Shown: positions 22,707 through 31,373, counted from the first letter of the stretch. The stretch: DNA of 64,000 bases from JBDHWG01 sp046328505 (GCA_046328505.1 JAXLWL010000003.1:124001-188000), one strand, 5' to 3'. The notes: generated from the sequence alone by a model not told the origin. Numbers and translations: made by a program.

Positions 22707-24878
22707 ATGACTTGGACGTTATTGCTCTTCGTAATTCTCTCCAGTCTCGTCGCCATCGGCTTTGCCTGGTTTCTGGCCCGAGGCGTACTGAGCCGGGAGA
22801 GCGGCACGCAGCAAATGCAGGAGGTGTCCGGCGTGATTTATGAAGGCGCCGTCGCCTTCATGCGCCGCCAGTACAGCACAATCGCCATCCTCGCCGTCGT
22901 CACCTCCGTCGTCATCGGCATTCTCATTGGTTTCCTCGGGCAGTACATCGAGGTCAAGGGCATAACGCCCGTCCAGGTCGGCCTGATGACCGGCATCGCC
23001 TTCCTCGTCGGCGCGGCTCTCTCCGCCACTTCTGGCATCATCGGCATGTGGGTGTCCGTGCGCTCCAACGTTAAGGTTGCCGCGGCCGCCCGCAACGGTG
23101 TCGGTGAGGCCCTGGTCGTCGCCCTCCGCGCGGGCGCCGTGTCCGGCTTCCTCGTTGTCGCCCTCAGCTTGCTCGGCGTCGCCGTCATGTTCGCCCTCTA
23201 CGGCATGTGGTACGGCGGGCCGGATTGGGTTGAGGCCACGCCCTACCTGCTCGTCGGCCTGGGCTTCGGCGCGAGCTTCGTCGCCCTCTTCGCCCAATTG
23301 GGCGGTGGTATCTACACCAAGGCCGCCGACGTGGGCGCGGACCTGGTAGGCAAGGTTGAGCAGGGCATCCCCGAAGATGACCCGCGCAACCCCGCCGTCG
23401 TCGCCGACCTCGTGGGCGACAACGTGGGCGACTGCGCCGGCCGTGGCGCCGACCTGTTCGAGTCGACCGTCGCCGAGAACATCGGCGCGATGATCCTGGG
23501 GTCGTTCATCGCCCTTGCCACAAACAATGTCGCCTGGGTTCTGTTCCCCCTCGTCCTGCGCTCCTTCGGCATCTTCGCCTCCCTTTTCGGTGTGCTCTTC
23601 GCGCGCATGCGCAACAACACCGAAGACCCGATGAGCGCCCTCAACCGCGGCTACTACCTGGCTCTCGGCATCTCCGTCATCGGCCTGCTGGTCTCCTGCG
23701 TCTGGTTGATGGGTGGCGGCGCCTGGCCGTACTACTTCGCCTGCGGTCTGGTCGGCATCGTCAACTCGGTGGTCTTCGTCTACATCACGCAATACTATAC
23801 CTCTGGTAGTTTCCGGCCCGTGAAGGTCATCGTTGACGCTTCGCTCACCGGCCCCGCCACCAACATCATCGGCGGCCTCGCCATCGGTATGGAGAGCACG
23901 GGATTGCCCGTGATCGCCATCTCCATCTCCCTGCTCCTCTCCGCGTGGCTCGGCTCGCTCGCCGCTCCCATCCTTAACGTTCCCACCGGCACAGCCGCCA
24001 TCTACGGCACGGCCGTCGCCACGATGGGCATGCTCATGACCGCGGCGTACGTTCTGGCCATGGACACCTTCGGGCCCATCGCCGACAACGCGGGTGGCAT
24101 CGTGGAGATGAGCGACGCTCCGCCCGAGGTTCGCGAAGGCACCGACGCCCTCGACTCGGCCGGCAACACCACCAAGGCCCTCACCAAGGGCTACGCCATC
24201 GGCTCCGCCGCCCTGGCCGCCTTCCTGCTGTTCCAGGCTTACATTGACAAGGTCCGCCTCGCGCAAGAGATCCGCGGCATGTCGCCCGCTGAGATGTTCC
24301 AGAGCGTTGACATCGGCCGCGTTCCCGTGTTCGTAGGTGCTCTGGTCGGCGCGTGTCTCGTGTTCGTCTTCTCCAGCCTGGCGATCCGCGCCGTCGGCCG
24401 CGCAGCCGAGCAAATGATTGCCGAGGTCCGCAAGCAGTTCCGCGAGCACCCCGGCATCATGCAAGGCACGGAGCGCCCCGACTACAGCAAGGCCGTGGAT
24501 ATCAGCACACGGGCGGCGCTGAAGCAGATGATCCTGCCCGGCGCCCTGGCAATCGGCGTCCCGATCCTCGTCGGTCTCATCCTCAAGTATGAGGCCACGG
24601 CGGCGCTGTTGATGGTCGGCACTATCGCTGGCGTCCTCATGGCCACGAACATGAACAATGGCGGCGGCGCGTGGGACAACGCTAAGAAGTTCATCGAAGC
24701 CGGCAAGCTGATGGGCCCCGACGGCGTGCCCTTCAAGAAGGGCAGCGCGGCCCACGCGGCGGCTGTCGTCGGCGACACCGTCGGCGACCCGTACAAGGAC
24801 ACCGCTGGTCCGTCGCTGCACGTGCTCATCAAGCTCCTGGCGACACTGACGCTCGTGCTCGCGCCTCTCTTCCTCTAG
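22707..24878 (+). CDS. hppA: Membrane proton-translocating pyrophosphatase, K+-independent type
   Basis: The 723-residue, about 16-span M-PPase couples PPi hydrolysis to ion pumping. Catalytic blocks are visible: GGGIYTKAADVGADLVGKVEQGIPEDDPRNPAVVADLVGDNVGDCAGRGADLFES, and NNGGGAWDNAKKFIE with GDTVGDPYKDTAGPSLHVLIK near the C-terminus. The decisive residue in GNTTKALTKG is Lys490; K+-dependent enzymes, including all known Na+-pumping ones, have Ala there, so this is a K+-independent H+ pump by established rule. GGAGG at 22696-22700 is its RBS. It has its own promoter and leader and is followed by a strong terminator. It probably recovers energy from biosynthetic PPi. Confidence 0.96.
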   Translation: MTWTLLLFVILSSLVAIGFAWFLARGVLSRESGTQQMQEVSGVIYEGAVAFMRRQYSTIAILAVVTSVVIGILIGFLGQYIEVKGITPVQVGLMTGIAFLVGAALSATSGIIGMWVSVRSNVKVAAAARNGVGEALVVALRAGAVSGFLVVALSLLGVAVMFALYGMWYGGPDWVEATPYLLVGLGFGASFVALFAQLGGGIYTKAADVGADLVGKVEQGIPEDDPRNPAVVADLVGDNVGDCAGRGADLFESTVAENIGAMILGSFIALATNNVAWVLFPLVLRSFGIFASLFGVLFARMRNNTEDPMSALNRGYYLALGISVIGLLVSCVWLMGGGAWPYYFACGLVGIVNSVVFVYITQYYTSGSFRPVKVIVDASLTGPATNIIGGLAIGMESTGLPVIAISISLLLSAWLGSLAAPILNVPTGTAAIYGTAVATMGMLMTAAYVLAMDTFGPIADNAGGIVEMSDAPPEVREGTDALDSAGNTTKALTKGYAIGSAALAAFLLFQAYIDKVRLAQEIRGMSPAEMFQSVDIGRVPVFVGALVGACLVFVFSSLAIRAVGRAAEQMIAEVRKQFREHPGIMQGTERPDYSKAVDISTRAALKQMILPGALAIGVPILVGLILKYEATAALLMVGTIAGVLMATNMNNGGGAWDNAKKFIEAGKLMGPDGVPFKKGSAAHAAAVVGDTVGDPYKDTAGPSLHVLIKLLATLTLVLAPLFL

Positions 24879-24908
24879 CACTCTCGCCCGTTGTCGTTCT
24901 CAAACTCC

Positions 24909-24942
24909 CAGGCCGCCGCTCACACCGGCGGCCTGGCGTTTC
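24909..24942 (+). terminator. hppA intrinsic terminator
   Basis: CAGGCCGCCG (24909-24918) pairs perfectly with CGGCGGCCTG (24926-24935), a 7-nt loop, followed by GCGTTTCT. It ends just before the Nudix gene start. Confidence 0.75.
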
Positions 24943-24961
24943 TGTGGCTACGGAGACCCCC

Positions 24962-25963
24962 ATGCCTTCTCCGCGTTTCTGCCTCCAGTGTGGCGCCGCC
25001 CTCGAAACCCGTGACCAGGATGGCCGGTCGCGGCCGGTCTGCCCGGCCTGCGGCTGGGTCTACTACGCCCAGCACAAGGTCTGCGTCGGCGCGATCGTCG
25101 TCCAGGGAAGCGAGGTTCTCCTGCTGCGCCGCACCCGACCGCCCTACGCCGGCGCCTGGGGCATCCCCGCCGGTTATGTCGAGATCGACGAGACGCCAGG
25201 TCAGGCGGCCGCGCGAGAAACGCTGGAAGAGACCGGGCTAGCCGTTGCCGTCGGGCCGATGCTCGGCGTCTACCCCTTCGACGACGACCCGCGCGGCGCC
25301 GGCCTGCTCCTGGCGTACCTGGCGCGGCCCATCGCCGGCGAGCTCCGTGCAAGCGAGGAGGGCGAAGTGCGCTGGACGCCCCTCGATGCCCTCCCGGAGG
25401 CTCTCGTCGGCGCGGGGCAGTCGGCGGCACTGCTCGAGTGGCGGCAGGAGGCGCGAGCGAGCGGAACCGAGGTGCGCTTCTGCGCGCGCTGCGGCACGCC
25501 GACGGAAATGCTGGAGCGCTACGGGCGGCCGCGGCCGGTCTGCCCCGCCTGCGGCCTCGTCCACTTCCGCGAGCCGAAGACGACCGGCGGCGTGATCGTC
25601 GAGGACAACGGGCGCATCCTCCTGGCTCGGCGAACGCAAAATCCGGGCCGCGGGCTGTGGAACATCCCCTCCGGCTACACCGACTGGGACGAGCGCGTGG
25701 ATGAGGCGGCGGTGCGCGAACTGGCTGAGGAAACTGGATTGCAGGTCGAGGTCACCGACCTGTTCGGCGTCTTTCCCTTTGGGGACGCGCAAAGTGGTTA
25801 TGGAACAATGGTGCTCTACCGCGGCCGTGTCATCGGCGGTAAGCTCATCGCCGGCGACGACACCGACGACGTCGGCTTCTTCGCGCCCGACTCCCTCCCC
25901 CTCATCGCCTTCGACTCCAACGTGGCCGCCCTCACCCAGTGGCTCAAAGAACGCCAGGGCTAG
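24962..25963 (+). CDS. Tandem zinc-ribbon/Nudix fusion protein
   Basis: The 333-residue protein is built from two similar halves. Half 1 (about 1-165) has a zinc ribbon, FCLQCG...PVCPACG, then Nudix box GYVEIDETPGQAAARETLEE. Half 2 (about 170-333) has FCARCGTPTE...PVCPACG, then Nudix box GYTDWDERVDEAAVRELAEE. Both boxes satisfy GX5EX7REUXEEXGU. The halves resemble the NudC-type ribbon-plus-Nudix unit, but the NADH-specific SQPWPFPxS motif is absent, so the substrate (a nucleoside diphosphate derivative) is unknown. The ATG at 24962 is preferred over a GTG at 24944. Internal duplication and fusion is the notable feature; both active sites look competent. Confidence 0.87.
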   Translation: MPSPRFCLQCGAALETRDQDGRSRPVCPACGWVYYAQHKVCVGAIVVQGSEVLLLRRTRPPYAGAWGIPAGYVEIDETPGQAAARETLEETGLAVAVGPMLGVYPFDDDPRGAGLLLAYLARPIAGELRASEEGEVRWTPLDALPEALVGAGQSAALLEWRQEARASGTEVRFCARCGTPTEMLERYGRPRPVCPACGLVHFREPKTTGGVIVEDNGRILLARRTQNPGRGLWNIPSGYTDWDERVDEAAVRELAEETGLQVEVTDLFGVFPFGDAQSGYGTMVLYRGRVIGGKLIAGDDTDDVGFFAPDSLPLIAFDSNVAALTQWLKERQG

Positions 25964-25994
25964 CCCTACTCGTCCAAACGTCCACCTAAACCCC

Positions 25995-26023
25995 TTGACA
26001 TTTATATATCTTTATGATATATT
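25995..26023 (+). promoter_or_regulatory. padR promoter
   Basis: TTGACA (25995-26000), 17-bp spacer, TATATT (26018-26023): near-consensus sigma70 promoter in a markedly AT-rich pocket, about 40 bp upstream of the PadR start. Confidence 0.75.
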
Positions 26024-26041
26024 GGTGGTAGACTTATATCA
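26004..26041 (+). promoter_or_regulatory. Candidate PadR operator (overlapping inverted repeats)
   Basis: ATATATC (26004-26010) and GATATAT (26016-26022) form a perfect inverted repeat inside the promoter spacer and -10 box. TGATATA (26015-26021) and TATATCA (26035-26041) form a second. Placement suggests autorepression by the PadR protein, as is common in that family; binding is inferred. Confidence 0.5.
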
Positions 26042-26063
26042 TAGTGATGTACAGGAGAGGGGT

Positions 26064-26639
26064 ATGCCGCAGGAGAACAAGAGCCGGGGCGTGATTCTAG
26101 GGGTTCTCAGTATGGGGCCTGCCTCTGGCTACGACATCAAGCAGGTGCTCGACCAGGGGACCAACAACTTCTGGAAGATCAGTTACGGCCAGATCTACCC
26201 GACACTCAAGACGCTGGAAGAGCAGGGGCAGGCAACCCGCGAGGTCGTGCGCGGGGACGGTAAGCCCGACCGCCACGTCTACACCATCACCGAGAGTGGC
26301 CGCGCAGAGCTGCAACACTGGCTGGAGTTTCCCATCGAGCACGAGATGCCGCGCAGCGAGCTGCTGCTCAAGCTCTTCTTCGGCAGGCAAGTCCCGACAT
26401 CGGTGATGATCGGCCATGTGCAGGATTTTCGCGCCCAGCTGATAGAGCGTCTTGACGCGTACGACGGCATCGAAGCGTGGCTGCGCCACGACATGGCCAG
26501 CCATCCGGAGCAGCCGTACTGGCTCATGACCGTGCGTTTCGGCCAACATTGGGCGCGCGGCATCCTGGGCTGGTGCGACGAGTCCCTCGCGACCCTTGAA
26601 CTTCTGGCGGCAGCAGAGACGGTCTCGCCCGAGCATTAG
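26064..26639 (+). CDS. PadR-family transcriptional regulator
   Basis: The 191-residue protein has an N-terminal winged helix (VILGVLSMGPASGYDIKQVLDQGTNNFWKISYGQIYPTLKTLEEQG, then a wing around VRGDGKPDRHVYTITESGRAELQHWL). A C-terminal helical dimerisation domain of the Vir type begins near HEMPRSELLLKLFFG. This is the standard subfamily-1 layout (about 180 residues). The ATG at 26064 follows AGGAGAGGGGT. A strong promoter with symmetric AT-rich repeats precedes it, consistent with autoregulation. The gene ends 102 bp before a membrane-fused oxidoreductase on the same strand, which is the likely co-regulated target. The inducer is unknown. Confidence 0.92.
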   Translation: MPQENKSRGVILGVLSMGPASGYDIKQVLDQGTNNFWKISYGQIYPTLKTLEEQGQATREVVRGDGKPDRHVYTITESGRAELQHWLEFPIEHEMPRSELLLKLFFGRQVPTSVMIGHVQDFRAQLIERLDAYDGIEAWLRHDMASHPEQPYWLMTVRFGQHWARGILGWCDESLATLELLAAAETVSPEH

Positions 26640-26741
26640 GAGAGCAGTCCGCTGTTGCCATTCTATCGCTTTTTGTATCGCAAAGCGGATATACATTTCG
26701 TCGGACGCGTGGTTGAATGGAGCTAGAGGAGGTATACTGCT

Positions 26742-28889
26742 ATGTCTCGCAAGCCACCCGCTATGGTGCTCATTCTCGTCTCGTTCGTCCCGTGGATTCT
26801 GTACTGGACGCTGTCCGGCTTCGGCTACCGCGAGCTTGGCGTCGCGGCCGGCCTCGTGGCGGCTGTAATCTTCAATGTCTACCGCTGGCGTCAGCACGGT
26901 CTGAAGATTATGGAGCTTGTCACCCTGGCCTTCTTCGCCGTCAACTTCCTGTTCACGGATATGCTCGGCTCCAGCCTGTTCATCACCTACGGCCCCGTTC
27001 TCACCAACGGTACGCTCGCGCTGATGGCCTGGGGAAGCCTGCTCGCAGGCTCGCCCTTTACCTACGAGTATGCGCGAGACGACTGGGACAAAGCATTCTG
27101 GGATAACCCCTACTTCCGCCTCATCAACCAGATCGTCACCGGCGTCTGGGGCGTGGTTTTCACCGTGAACACCCTGCTGGGCGCGCTGGCCGTGTTCGGC
27201 GCCGTGTCGCCCGCAGCGTACCTCTGGCTGACCGTCCTCATCCCCATCGCCGGACTGGTTGTCGCCGGGATCGTCAGCGCGCGCTTCCCGAAGTGGTTCC
27301 TGAGAACGGGCATTAAGCGTCACCTCGCCGCCGCCGACCCGTATCCCTGGCGCGCGCCGGCCTTCGACGGCCCAGCGCCGGCGGACATGAACGAGCACGA
27401 CGTCATCGTCGTCGGCTCTGGCATCGGCGGCCTCACGACGGCGGCGCTCCTGGCGCAGCGCGGCCTCAAGCTCCTCGTCCTGGAGCAGCACTACCTGCCC
27501 GGCGGCTACTGCACCTCGTGGGAGCGCCAGGTGCGCCGCGGCGACACTCGCCTGCGCTACGTGTTCGACGCGGGAGTTCATGACGTGAGCGGTGTTTACG
27601 AGGGCGGCAACGTGCGCCACCTGCTGCGCACGTTGGGTATCGAAAATGACATCGACTGGCGCCGCATGCGCCACGAGTACTTCATCGACGACCGCCACCT
27701 GCGCGTGCCGGAGGATGCGAACGAGTTCGCCGCGCTGCTGGGCAATGAGTTTCCAGCCGAACGGGAGAACATCGTCGCCTTCTTCGCTGAGATGCGTCGC
27801 ATTTTCGACGACATGCAGACCGGCGCGCCGGCAAGCGTCGACGAGATGCTCGCCTATCCTAAGGCCCACCCCGCCGCCTACCGCTGGATGGACAAGCCGT
27901 TTCCTGCCATGCTCGACCACTATTTCCAGGACACAGGGTTGAAGAAGCTGCTGGGAGCGCTGACCGGCTACCTCAGCGACGACTCAACTCAGCTGACCGT
28001 CGGCCACATGGCGCCTATTTTCGGATACTACTTCGAGGGCGGCTACTACCCGGCCGGCGGCTCGCAGAACTTCTCCGACGCGCTGGTACGCGTCATCGAA
28101 CGCAACGGCGGCCAGGTGCGGCTGCGCACAGCCGTCGAGCGTATCCTGGTGGACAACGGCAAGGCACGCGGTGTCGTCCTCGCCAATGGCGAGACGCATT
28201 ATGCCCAGGCCGTCGTCTCCAACGCTGACCTCAAGCGCACCGTAGACGACCTCGTCGGGCGTGACATTTTGCCCGCCGAGTACGTCGCCCGCGTAGACAC
28301 GCTTCAGACCTCGACGTCCGCTTTCCTCGTCTTCCTGGGGCTGGACTGCGTCCCTGACATCGAGCCTATCTCGATGCTGGAGCGCAACGGCCAGGGCGTC
28401 GGCATCGTCGTTCCGTCGAAGGTAGACCCGTCGATCGCGCCGCCGGGCCACGCCAGCGTCACCCTGATCAAGCTCATTTCGGCGGCTGAGGCCGCGACCT
28501 GGGATCGCAAGGCCCCCGACTACGCCCGCCGCAAGCGCGAGTTCGGCGACCAGCTCATCGCCCTGGCCGAGGAGGCCATTCCCGGCCTGCGGCAGCACAT
28601 CGTCTACAGGCAGGACGGAACACCCGCGAGCTGCGCCCGCTATACCTGGGCCACCGACGGTGCGATCTACGGACCGGCGGCGGGCCAGGGGCGCGTACCG
28701 ATGAAGATGCCGGTCGAAGGGCTGTACCTTGTCGGCGCGGCGGTGTTCCCCGGCGCGGGCGTCGAGGCGGTAGTCATCTCCGGCACGCTTGCCGCCAACG
28801 CCATCTGCCCGGCGCCCCTCGCCCGCCCGCAACGAGCGCCGGCCGCCGCGCCTTCGGCGACTGCCGAACCCGCTCTCGTGCCGGCCTGA
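26742..28889 (+). CDS. Membrane-anchored carotenoid desaturase/isomerase-like FAD oxidoreductase
   Basis: The 715-residue protein is a fusion. The N-terminal part (about 1-195) has about six hydrophobic segments (ILVSFVPWILYW, LGVAAGLVAAVIF, LVTLAFFAVNFLF and others) and resembles no enzyme I know. From about residue 222 an FAD-binding Rossmann motif IVVGSGIGGLTTAALLAQRG starts a CrtI/CrtISO/retinol-saturase-like domain. It includes YCTSWERQ, GYYPAGGSQNFSDALVRVIERNGG and a C-terminal GLYLVGAAVFPGAGVEAVVISG FAD-binding block. The RBS is GAGGAGG. Likely substrates are polyenes such as carotenoids or retinoids, but no crtB or other carotenoid gene is nearby. It probably forms one transcript with the upstream PadR gene. 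Confidence 0.8.
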   Translation: MSRKPPAMVLILVSFVPWILYWTLSGFGYRELGVAAGLVAAVIFNVYRWRQHGLKIMELVTLAFFAVNFLFTDMLGSSLFITYGPVLTNGTLALMAWGSLLAGSPFTYEYARDDWDKAFWDNPYFRLINQIVTGVWGVVFTVNTLLGALAVFGAVSPAAYLWLTVLIPIAGLVVAGIVSARFPKWFLRTGIKRHLAAADPYPWRAPAFDGPAPADMNEHDVIVVGSGIGGLTTAALLAQRGLKLLVLEQHYLPGGYCTSWERQVRRGDTRLRYVFDAGVHDVSGVYEGGNVRHLLRTLGIENDIDWRRMRHEYFIDDRHLRVPEDANEFAALLGNEFPAERENIVAFFAEMRRIFDDMQTGAPASVDEMLAYPKAHPAAYRWMDKPFPAMLDHYFQDTGLKKLLGALTGYLSDDSTQLTVGHMAPIFGYYFEGGYYPAGGSQNFSDALVRVIERNGGQVRLRTAVERILVDNGKARGVVLANGETHYAQAVVSNADLKRTVDDLVGRDILPAEYVARVDTLQTSTSAFLVFLGLDCVPDIEPISMLERNGQGVGIVVPSKVDPSIAPPGHASVTLIKLISAAEAATWDRKAPDYARRKREFGDQLIALAEEAIPGLRQHIVYRQDGTPASCARYTWATDGAIYGPAAGQGRVPMKMPVEGLYLVGAAVFPGAGVEAVVISGTLAANAICPAPLARPQRAPAAAPSATAEPALVPA

Positions 28890-29357
28890 TAGCGATCTCA
28901 TACCAGGCGCGTCAGGCTTTCTCATTGCAGTACGTGTCGAACCACGGCACACGCGAAAGTTGCCCATGAACTTGCATCTACCACCAAGCGAGTGAAAGTC
29001 ACTGTCGCCGCGAGACTTCAATGCCGTGTGGCGCCATGCGCCAGTACAAGAACACGGCCATGCCGTCATTGCGAGCGGAGCGAAGCAATCCCTCGCCCTA
29101 GCGATAGACGCTCTAGGCACTATAGAGTGAATCGCCTTCGCGGGAGATTGCTTCGTCAGTGGGGAGCTTCGCCCCCCACACCCCCGCAAGAAGCCCGCCT
29201 CGCAATGACACCGCAGGTCTCTGTGTTTTGAGTAGCGTAGCGAGGGGTCTGGACTGCGGCCCAGATGCCTCGCTACGCTCGGCATGACAGCCCAGGCTCA
29301 TGTGCAGAGGACACACGGAATGCACCGTTCCTTTTCCGTGTGTTCCGTGGTTTGATC
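28890..29357. repeat. Non-coding gap with REP-like dispersed repeats
   Basis: No gene is supported here. Element A (about 29032-29210) begins with GCGCCAGTAC.AGAACA then GTCATTGCGAGCGGAGCGAAG (from 29065) and ends with the inverted CTCGCAATGAC at 29200-29209. Element B (about 29229-29291) ends GCCTCGCTACGCTCGGCATGACA. A hairpin CACACGGAA/TTCCGTGTG at about 29309-29341 precedes the SDR stop. Relatives of A and B occur at 38472-38590 and 55550-55874. Confidence 0.7.
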
Positions 29358-30131
29358 CTACCACGCTGTCCAGCCGCCATCCACCATGAGCACCGCGCCT
29401 GTGACAAGCTTCGACGCCGGCGACGCGAGGAAGACAACCGCCCCCACCACATCCTCTGGCTCGCCGATGCGCCCCTGCGGCGTGCGGTCAATCACCAGGT
29501 CATGGAACCACGGGTCGTCGAACATGGGCTTGGTCAGCGGCGTGAGGATGAACGAGGGGCCGATGGCGTTAACGTTGATGCCGTGCTGCGCCCACTCGAC
29601 GGCCAGCACCCGCGTCAGGTTCGCCAGCCCTGCCTTGGCCGAGCAGTATGCCGCGCGGTAGTAGAAGCCGACCTGGCCCATGATGGAGGTGATGTTGATG
29701 ACACGCCCGCCGTCGCCGCGCTCGATCATGTGCCTGCCGACCGCTTGCGCCATGAAGAACGCGCCCTTGAGGTCGGTGTCCAGGACACGGTCCCAGTCGG
29801 TCTCCGTCACGTCGACCGCCCACTTCGGCACGTTCAGTCCGGCGTTGTTGACCAGGATATCAATCCTGCCCCACTCGCCGACGACGCGCTCCACCAGGGC
29901 GCGGATGCTGTCCATGCTCGTCACGTCGAGGGTCGCGGTCATCGCCCGCCGGCCCTGAGCGCGCACCATCTCCGCCGTCGCCTCGGCCGCCGCCTCTTTC
30001 CCCGGCAGCTCCGTAATCACCACATCCGCGCCATAGGCGGCGAGTGCTTCGGCGAACGCCTGCCCCAACCCACTCCCCGCGCCCGTCACCAACGCGACCT
30101 GCCCATCCATCCGAAACGACGGAATCGCCAT
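29358..30131 (-). CDS. SDR-family NAD(P)-dependent oxidoreductase
   Basis: The 257-residue classical short-chain dehydrogenase has TGAGSGLG (cofactor loop, about residues 16-23), NNAG (about 91-94) and a YCSAK active site (Tyr and Lys of YxxxK), with Ser in the preceding INITSIMG. The C-terminus SKLVTGAVLMVDGGW is typical. The acidic residue at the end of the second strand (VVITELPG) favours NAD over NADP. Reduction or oxidation of a sugar acid or polyol (gluconate 5-dehydrogenase-like) is possible, but the substrate is not determined. The ATG at 30131 follows GGAGGG. It stands alone between a repeat region and the duplicated cassette. Confidence 0.9.
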   Translation of the reverse strand: MAIPSFRMDGQVALVTGAGSGLGQAFAEALAAYGADVVITELPGKEAAAEATAEMVRAQGRRAMTATLDVTSMDSIRALVERVVGEWGRIDILVNNAGLNVPKWAVDVTETDWDRVLDTDLKGAFFMAQAVGRHMIERGDGGRVINITSIMGQVGFYYRAAYCSAKAGLANLTRVLAVEWAQHGINVNAIGPSFILTPLTKPMFDDPWFHDLVIDRTPQGRIGEPEDVVGAVVFLASPASKLVTGAVLMVDGGWTAW

Positions 30132-30228
30132 GCAACCCTCCCGGTGTGTTATCAGATCGCGGCGCCCGTCGGCCCCGCAGCCGCGTCCAGTATATCACAC
30201 GAACGGGGCATGTCAACGCGAAAACAAG

Positions 30229-30260
30229 GCGGAGGACGCCCTGACAGCGACGCCCTCCGC
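30229..30260. terminator. Hairpin at the left edge of cassette copy 1
   Basis: GCGGAGG (30229-30235) pairs with CCTCCGC (30254-30260). A second small hairpin CCTCCA/TGGAGG follows at about 30267-30282. The same sequence recurs at 34374-34405 and marks the start of each duplicated unit, downstream of the DUF4242 gene. Confidence 0.6.
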
Positions 30261-30334
30261 TTGATCCTCCACCCCTGGAGGTTGTGATGAGGTCAATTCA
30301 GACTCTTGTCCACACGATCCCGCCTGGCTCCCGG

Positions 30335-30586
30335 CTACGCGCCTTCCTGCACCTCCGTAATCTCGTCGGCGACCAGGCCGTGCGCCTCGCGGTGCACCGC
30401 CTCGGCCGCCTCCTTGCTCGGCGCTTCGACGAGACAGAACACCTTGCCCGTGGCCTCGTCGAACCAGTACTTCAAGTACTTCACGCCGTACTTCTCCTGC
30501 ACTTCAAGGTCGCGCTGATGCGCCCCCTCGACCGCCTCCGCCGTCAGCCCCTCAACATGATGGTGAACGTCCATGTACAGTGGCAT
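30335..30586 (-). CDS. DUF4242 small protein, copy 1
   Basis: The 83-residue protein starts MPLYMDVHHHVEGLTAEAV and continues KYGVKYLKYWFDEATGKVFCLVEAPSKEAAEAVHREAHG, the ferredoxin-like DUF4242 fold (SCO4226-type). In that family the conserved His, Tyr and Cys residues and the AVHREAHG block are invariant, and one member binds nickel; the function is otherwise unknown. It has no signal peptide. The gene lies 31 bp downstream of the anchored repeat-protein gene, so the two form an operon (RBS AAGGAG). Copy 2 (34480-34731) encodes an identical protein despite a few nucleotide differences, suggesting purifying selection or recent duplication. Confidence 0.85.
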   Translation of the reverse strand: MPLYMDVHHHVEGLTAEAVEGAHQRDLEVQEKYGVKYLKYWFDEATGKVFCLVEAPSKEAAEAVHREAHGLVADEITEVQEGA

Positions 30587-30617
30587 ACCGCGTGTGTCTC
30601 CTTCTATGATGTGAATG

Positions 30618-31160
30618 TTAGGGAACGGATCGAGTGATGGCAGCCGAGAGCGCGGCCTGGTGAGCCTGCGCCGCGTGTTCCACAGCTACCTCGGCGCGCG
30701 CCTGCCATACGGCCTGTGCCAGGGCGGGCGACGCGGCTTCGATAGCCGCTTGGTGCGCTTGCGCGGCGTGGTCCACGGCTGCCTCGGCGCGCGCCTGCCA
30801 TTCCGTCTGCGTCAGGACGGAGGGGGCAGCCGTCTCGTTGAGGTCACGGAGGCGGGCCATGTTGTGTTCATAGGTCCGCGCAGCCGCAACGTCAACGACG
30901 GCCGGCGCGGCCACCTCGTTAAGATCCCGCAGCCGATTCATGCTCACCTCGTACGCTCGCGCGTCGGGCTGACTGCCAATAGATAATTGGGCTGTCTGCG
31001 GCGCCTGGGCCTGTGCGCGAACAGTTCCGAGAGCGAGCACACAGAGGCCGGCGACGACCAAAGCTACGATCACGACCTCTGAGCGCCGCCTCAGACGGTT
31101 GAAGCCAGACGCCCCGGTCGTCACGTGTCCATTTTCCTTGCCTGTGTTCACAGGTACCAT
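30618..31160 (-). CDS. N-terminally anchored helical-repeat protein, copy 1
   Basis: The 180-residue protein follows an AAGGAGG site 5 nt upstream of ATG 31160. A polar N-tail and RLRRR are followed by one hydrophobic span (VVIVALVVAGLCVLALG, about 30-46), ending near RAQAQA, where cleavage is possible. The exported part has two repeats of about 26 residues of the form AYExxMxRLRDLNEVAAP. Two longer Ala-rich repeats follow: EWQARAEAAVDHAAQAHQAA and VWQARAEVAVEHAAQAHQAA. Both types look helical or coiled-coil. No family is recognised. It is divergent from the regulator at 31374 and upstream of DUF4242. A role as secreted or surface effector under that regulator is inference. Confidence 0.75.
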   Translation of the reverse strand: MVPVNTGKENGHVTTGASGFNRLRRRSEVVIVALVVAGLCVLALGTVRAQAQAPQTAQLSIGSQPDARAYEVSMNRLRDLNEVAAPAVVDVAAARTYEHNMARLRDLNETAAPSVLTQTEWQARAEAAVDHAAQAHQAAIEAASPALAQAVWQARAEVAVEHAAQAHQAALSAAITRSVP

Positions 31161-31274
31161 TCTATCCTCCTTGTACTCTAGCTGTTTCCTTGTTGAAGTC
31201 AGTGTACAGCCGCCTGAGCGGTGTCACGGATACAGCATAGAGACAATAAGAGGTACAATCTGGACACATTATCA

Positions 31275-31304
31275 TTGTCATCTTGTATCTATTCGTGCTA
31301 TAAT
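31275..31304 (+). promoter_or_regulatory. Regulator promoter, cassette copy 1
   Basis: TTGTCA (31275-31280), 18-bp spacer, TATAAT (31299-31304), about 70 bp upstream of the regulator ATG. The 213-bp divergent region is conserved almost base for base in copy 2. Confidence 0.65.
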
Positions 31305-31373
31305 CGTCGCCGGGGCACGTCCCCTGGCCCCACAACGGGCGCTGTTCGCATCGCTTATCGGAGAGATACCCAG

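Noticed and set aside
22719..24881. A 720-codon open frame antisense to hppA
   Set aside because: Composition (Asp/Glu/His/Gly-rich) mirrors the complement of the pyrophosphatase codons. No motif or start signal.
26097..27920. A 607-codon open frame antisense to padR and the FAD oxidoreductase
   Set aside because: It spans two real genes and their intergenic gap and shows no conserved domain.
31221..31373. N-terminal extension of the copy 1 regulator (and 35316-35468 of copy 2)
   Set aside because: The extra codons cover the promoter -35/-10 boxes. The HTH begins at the ATG at 31374 (35469).
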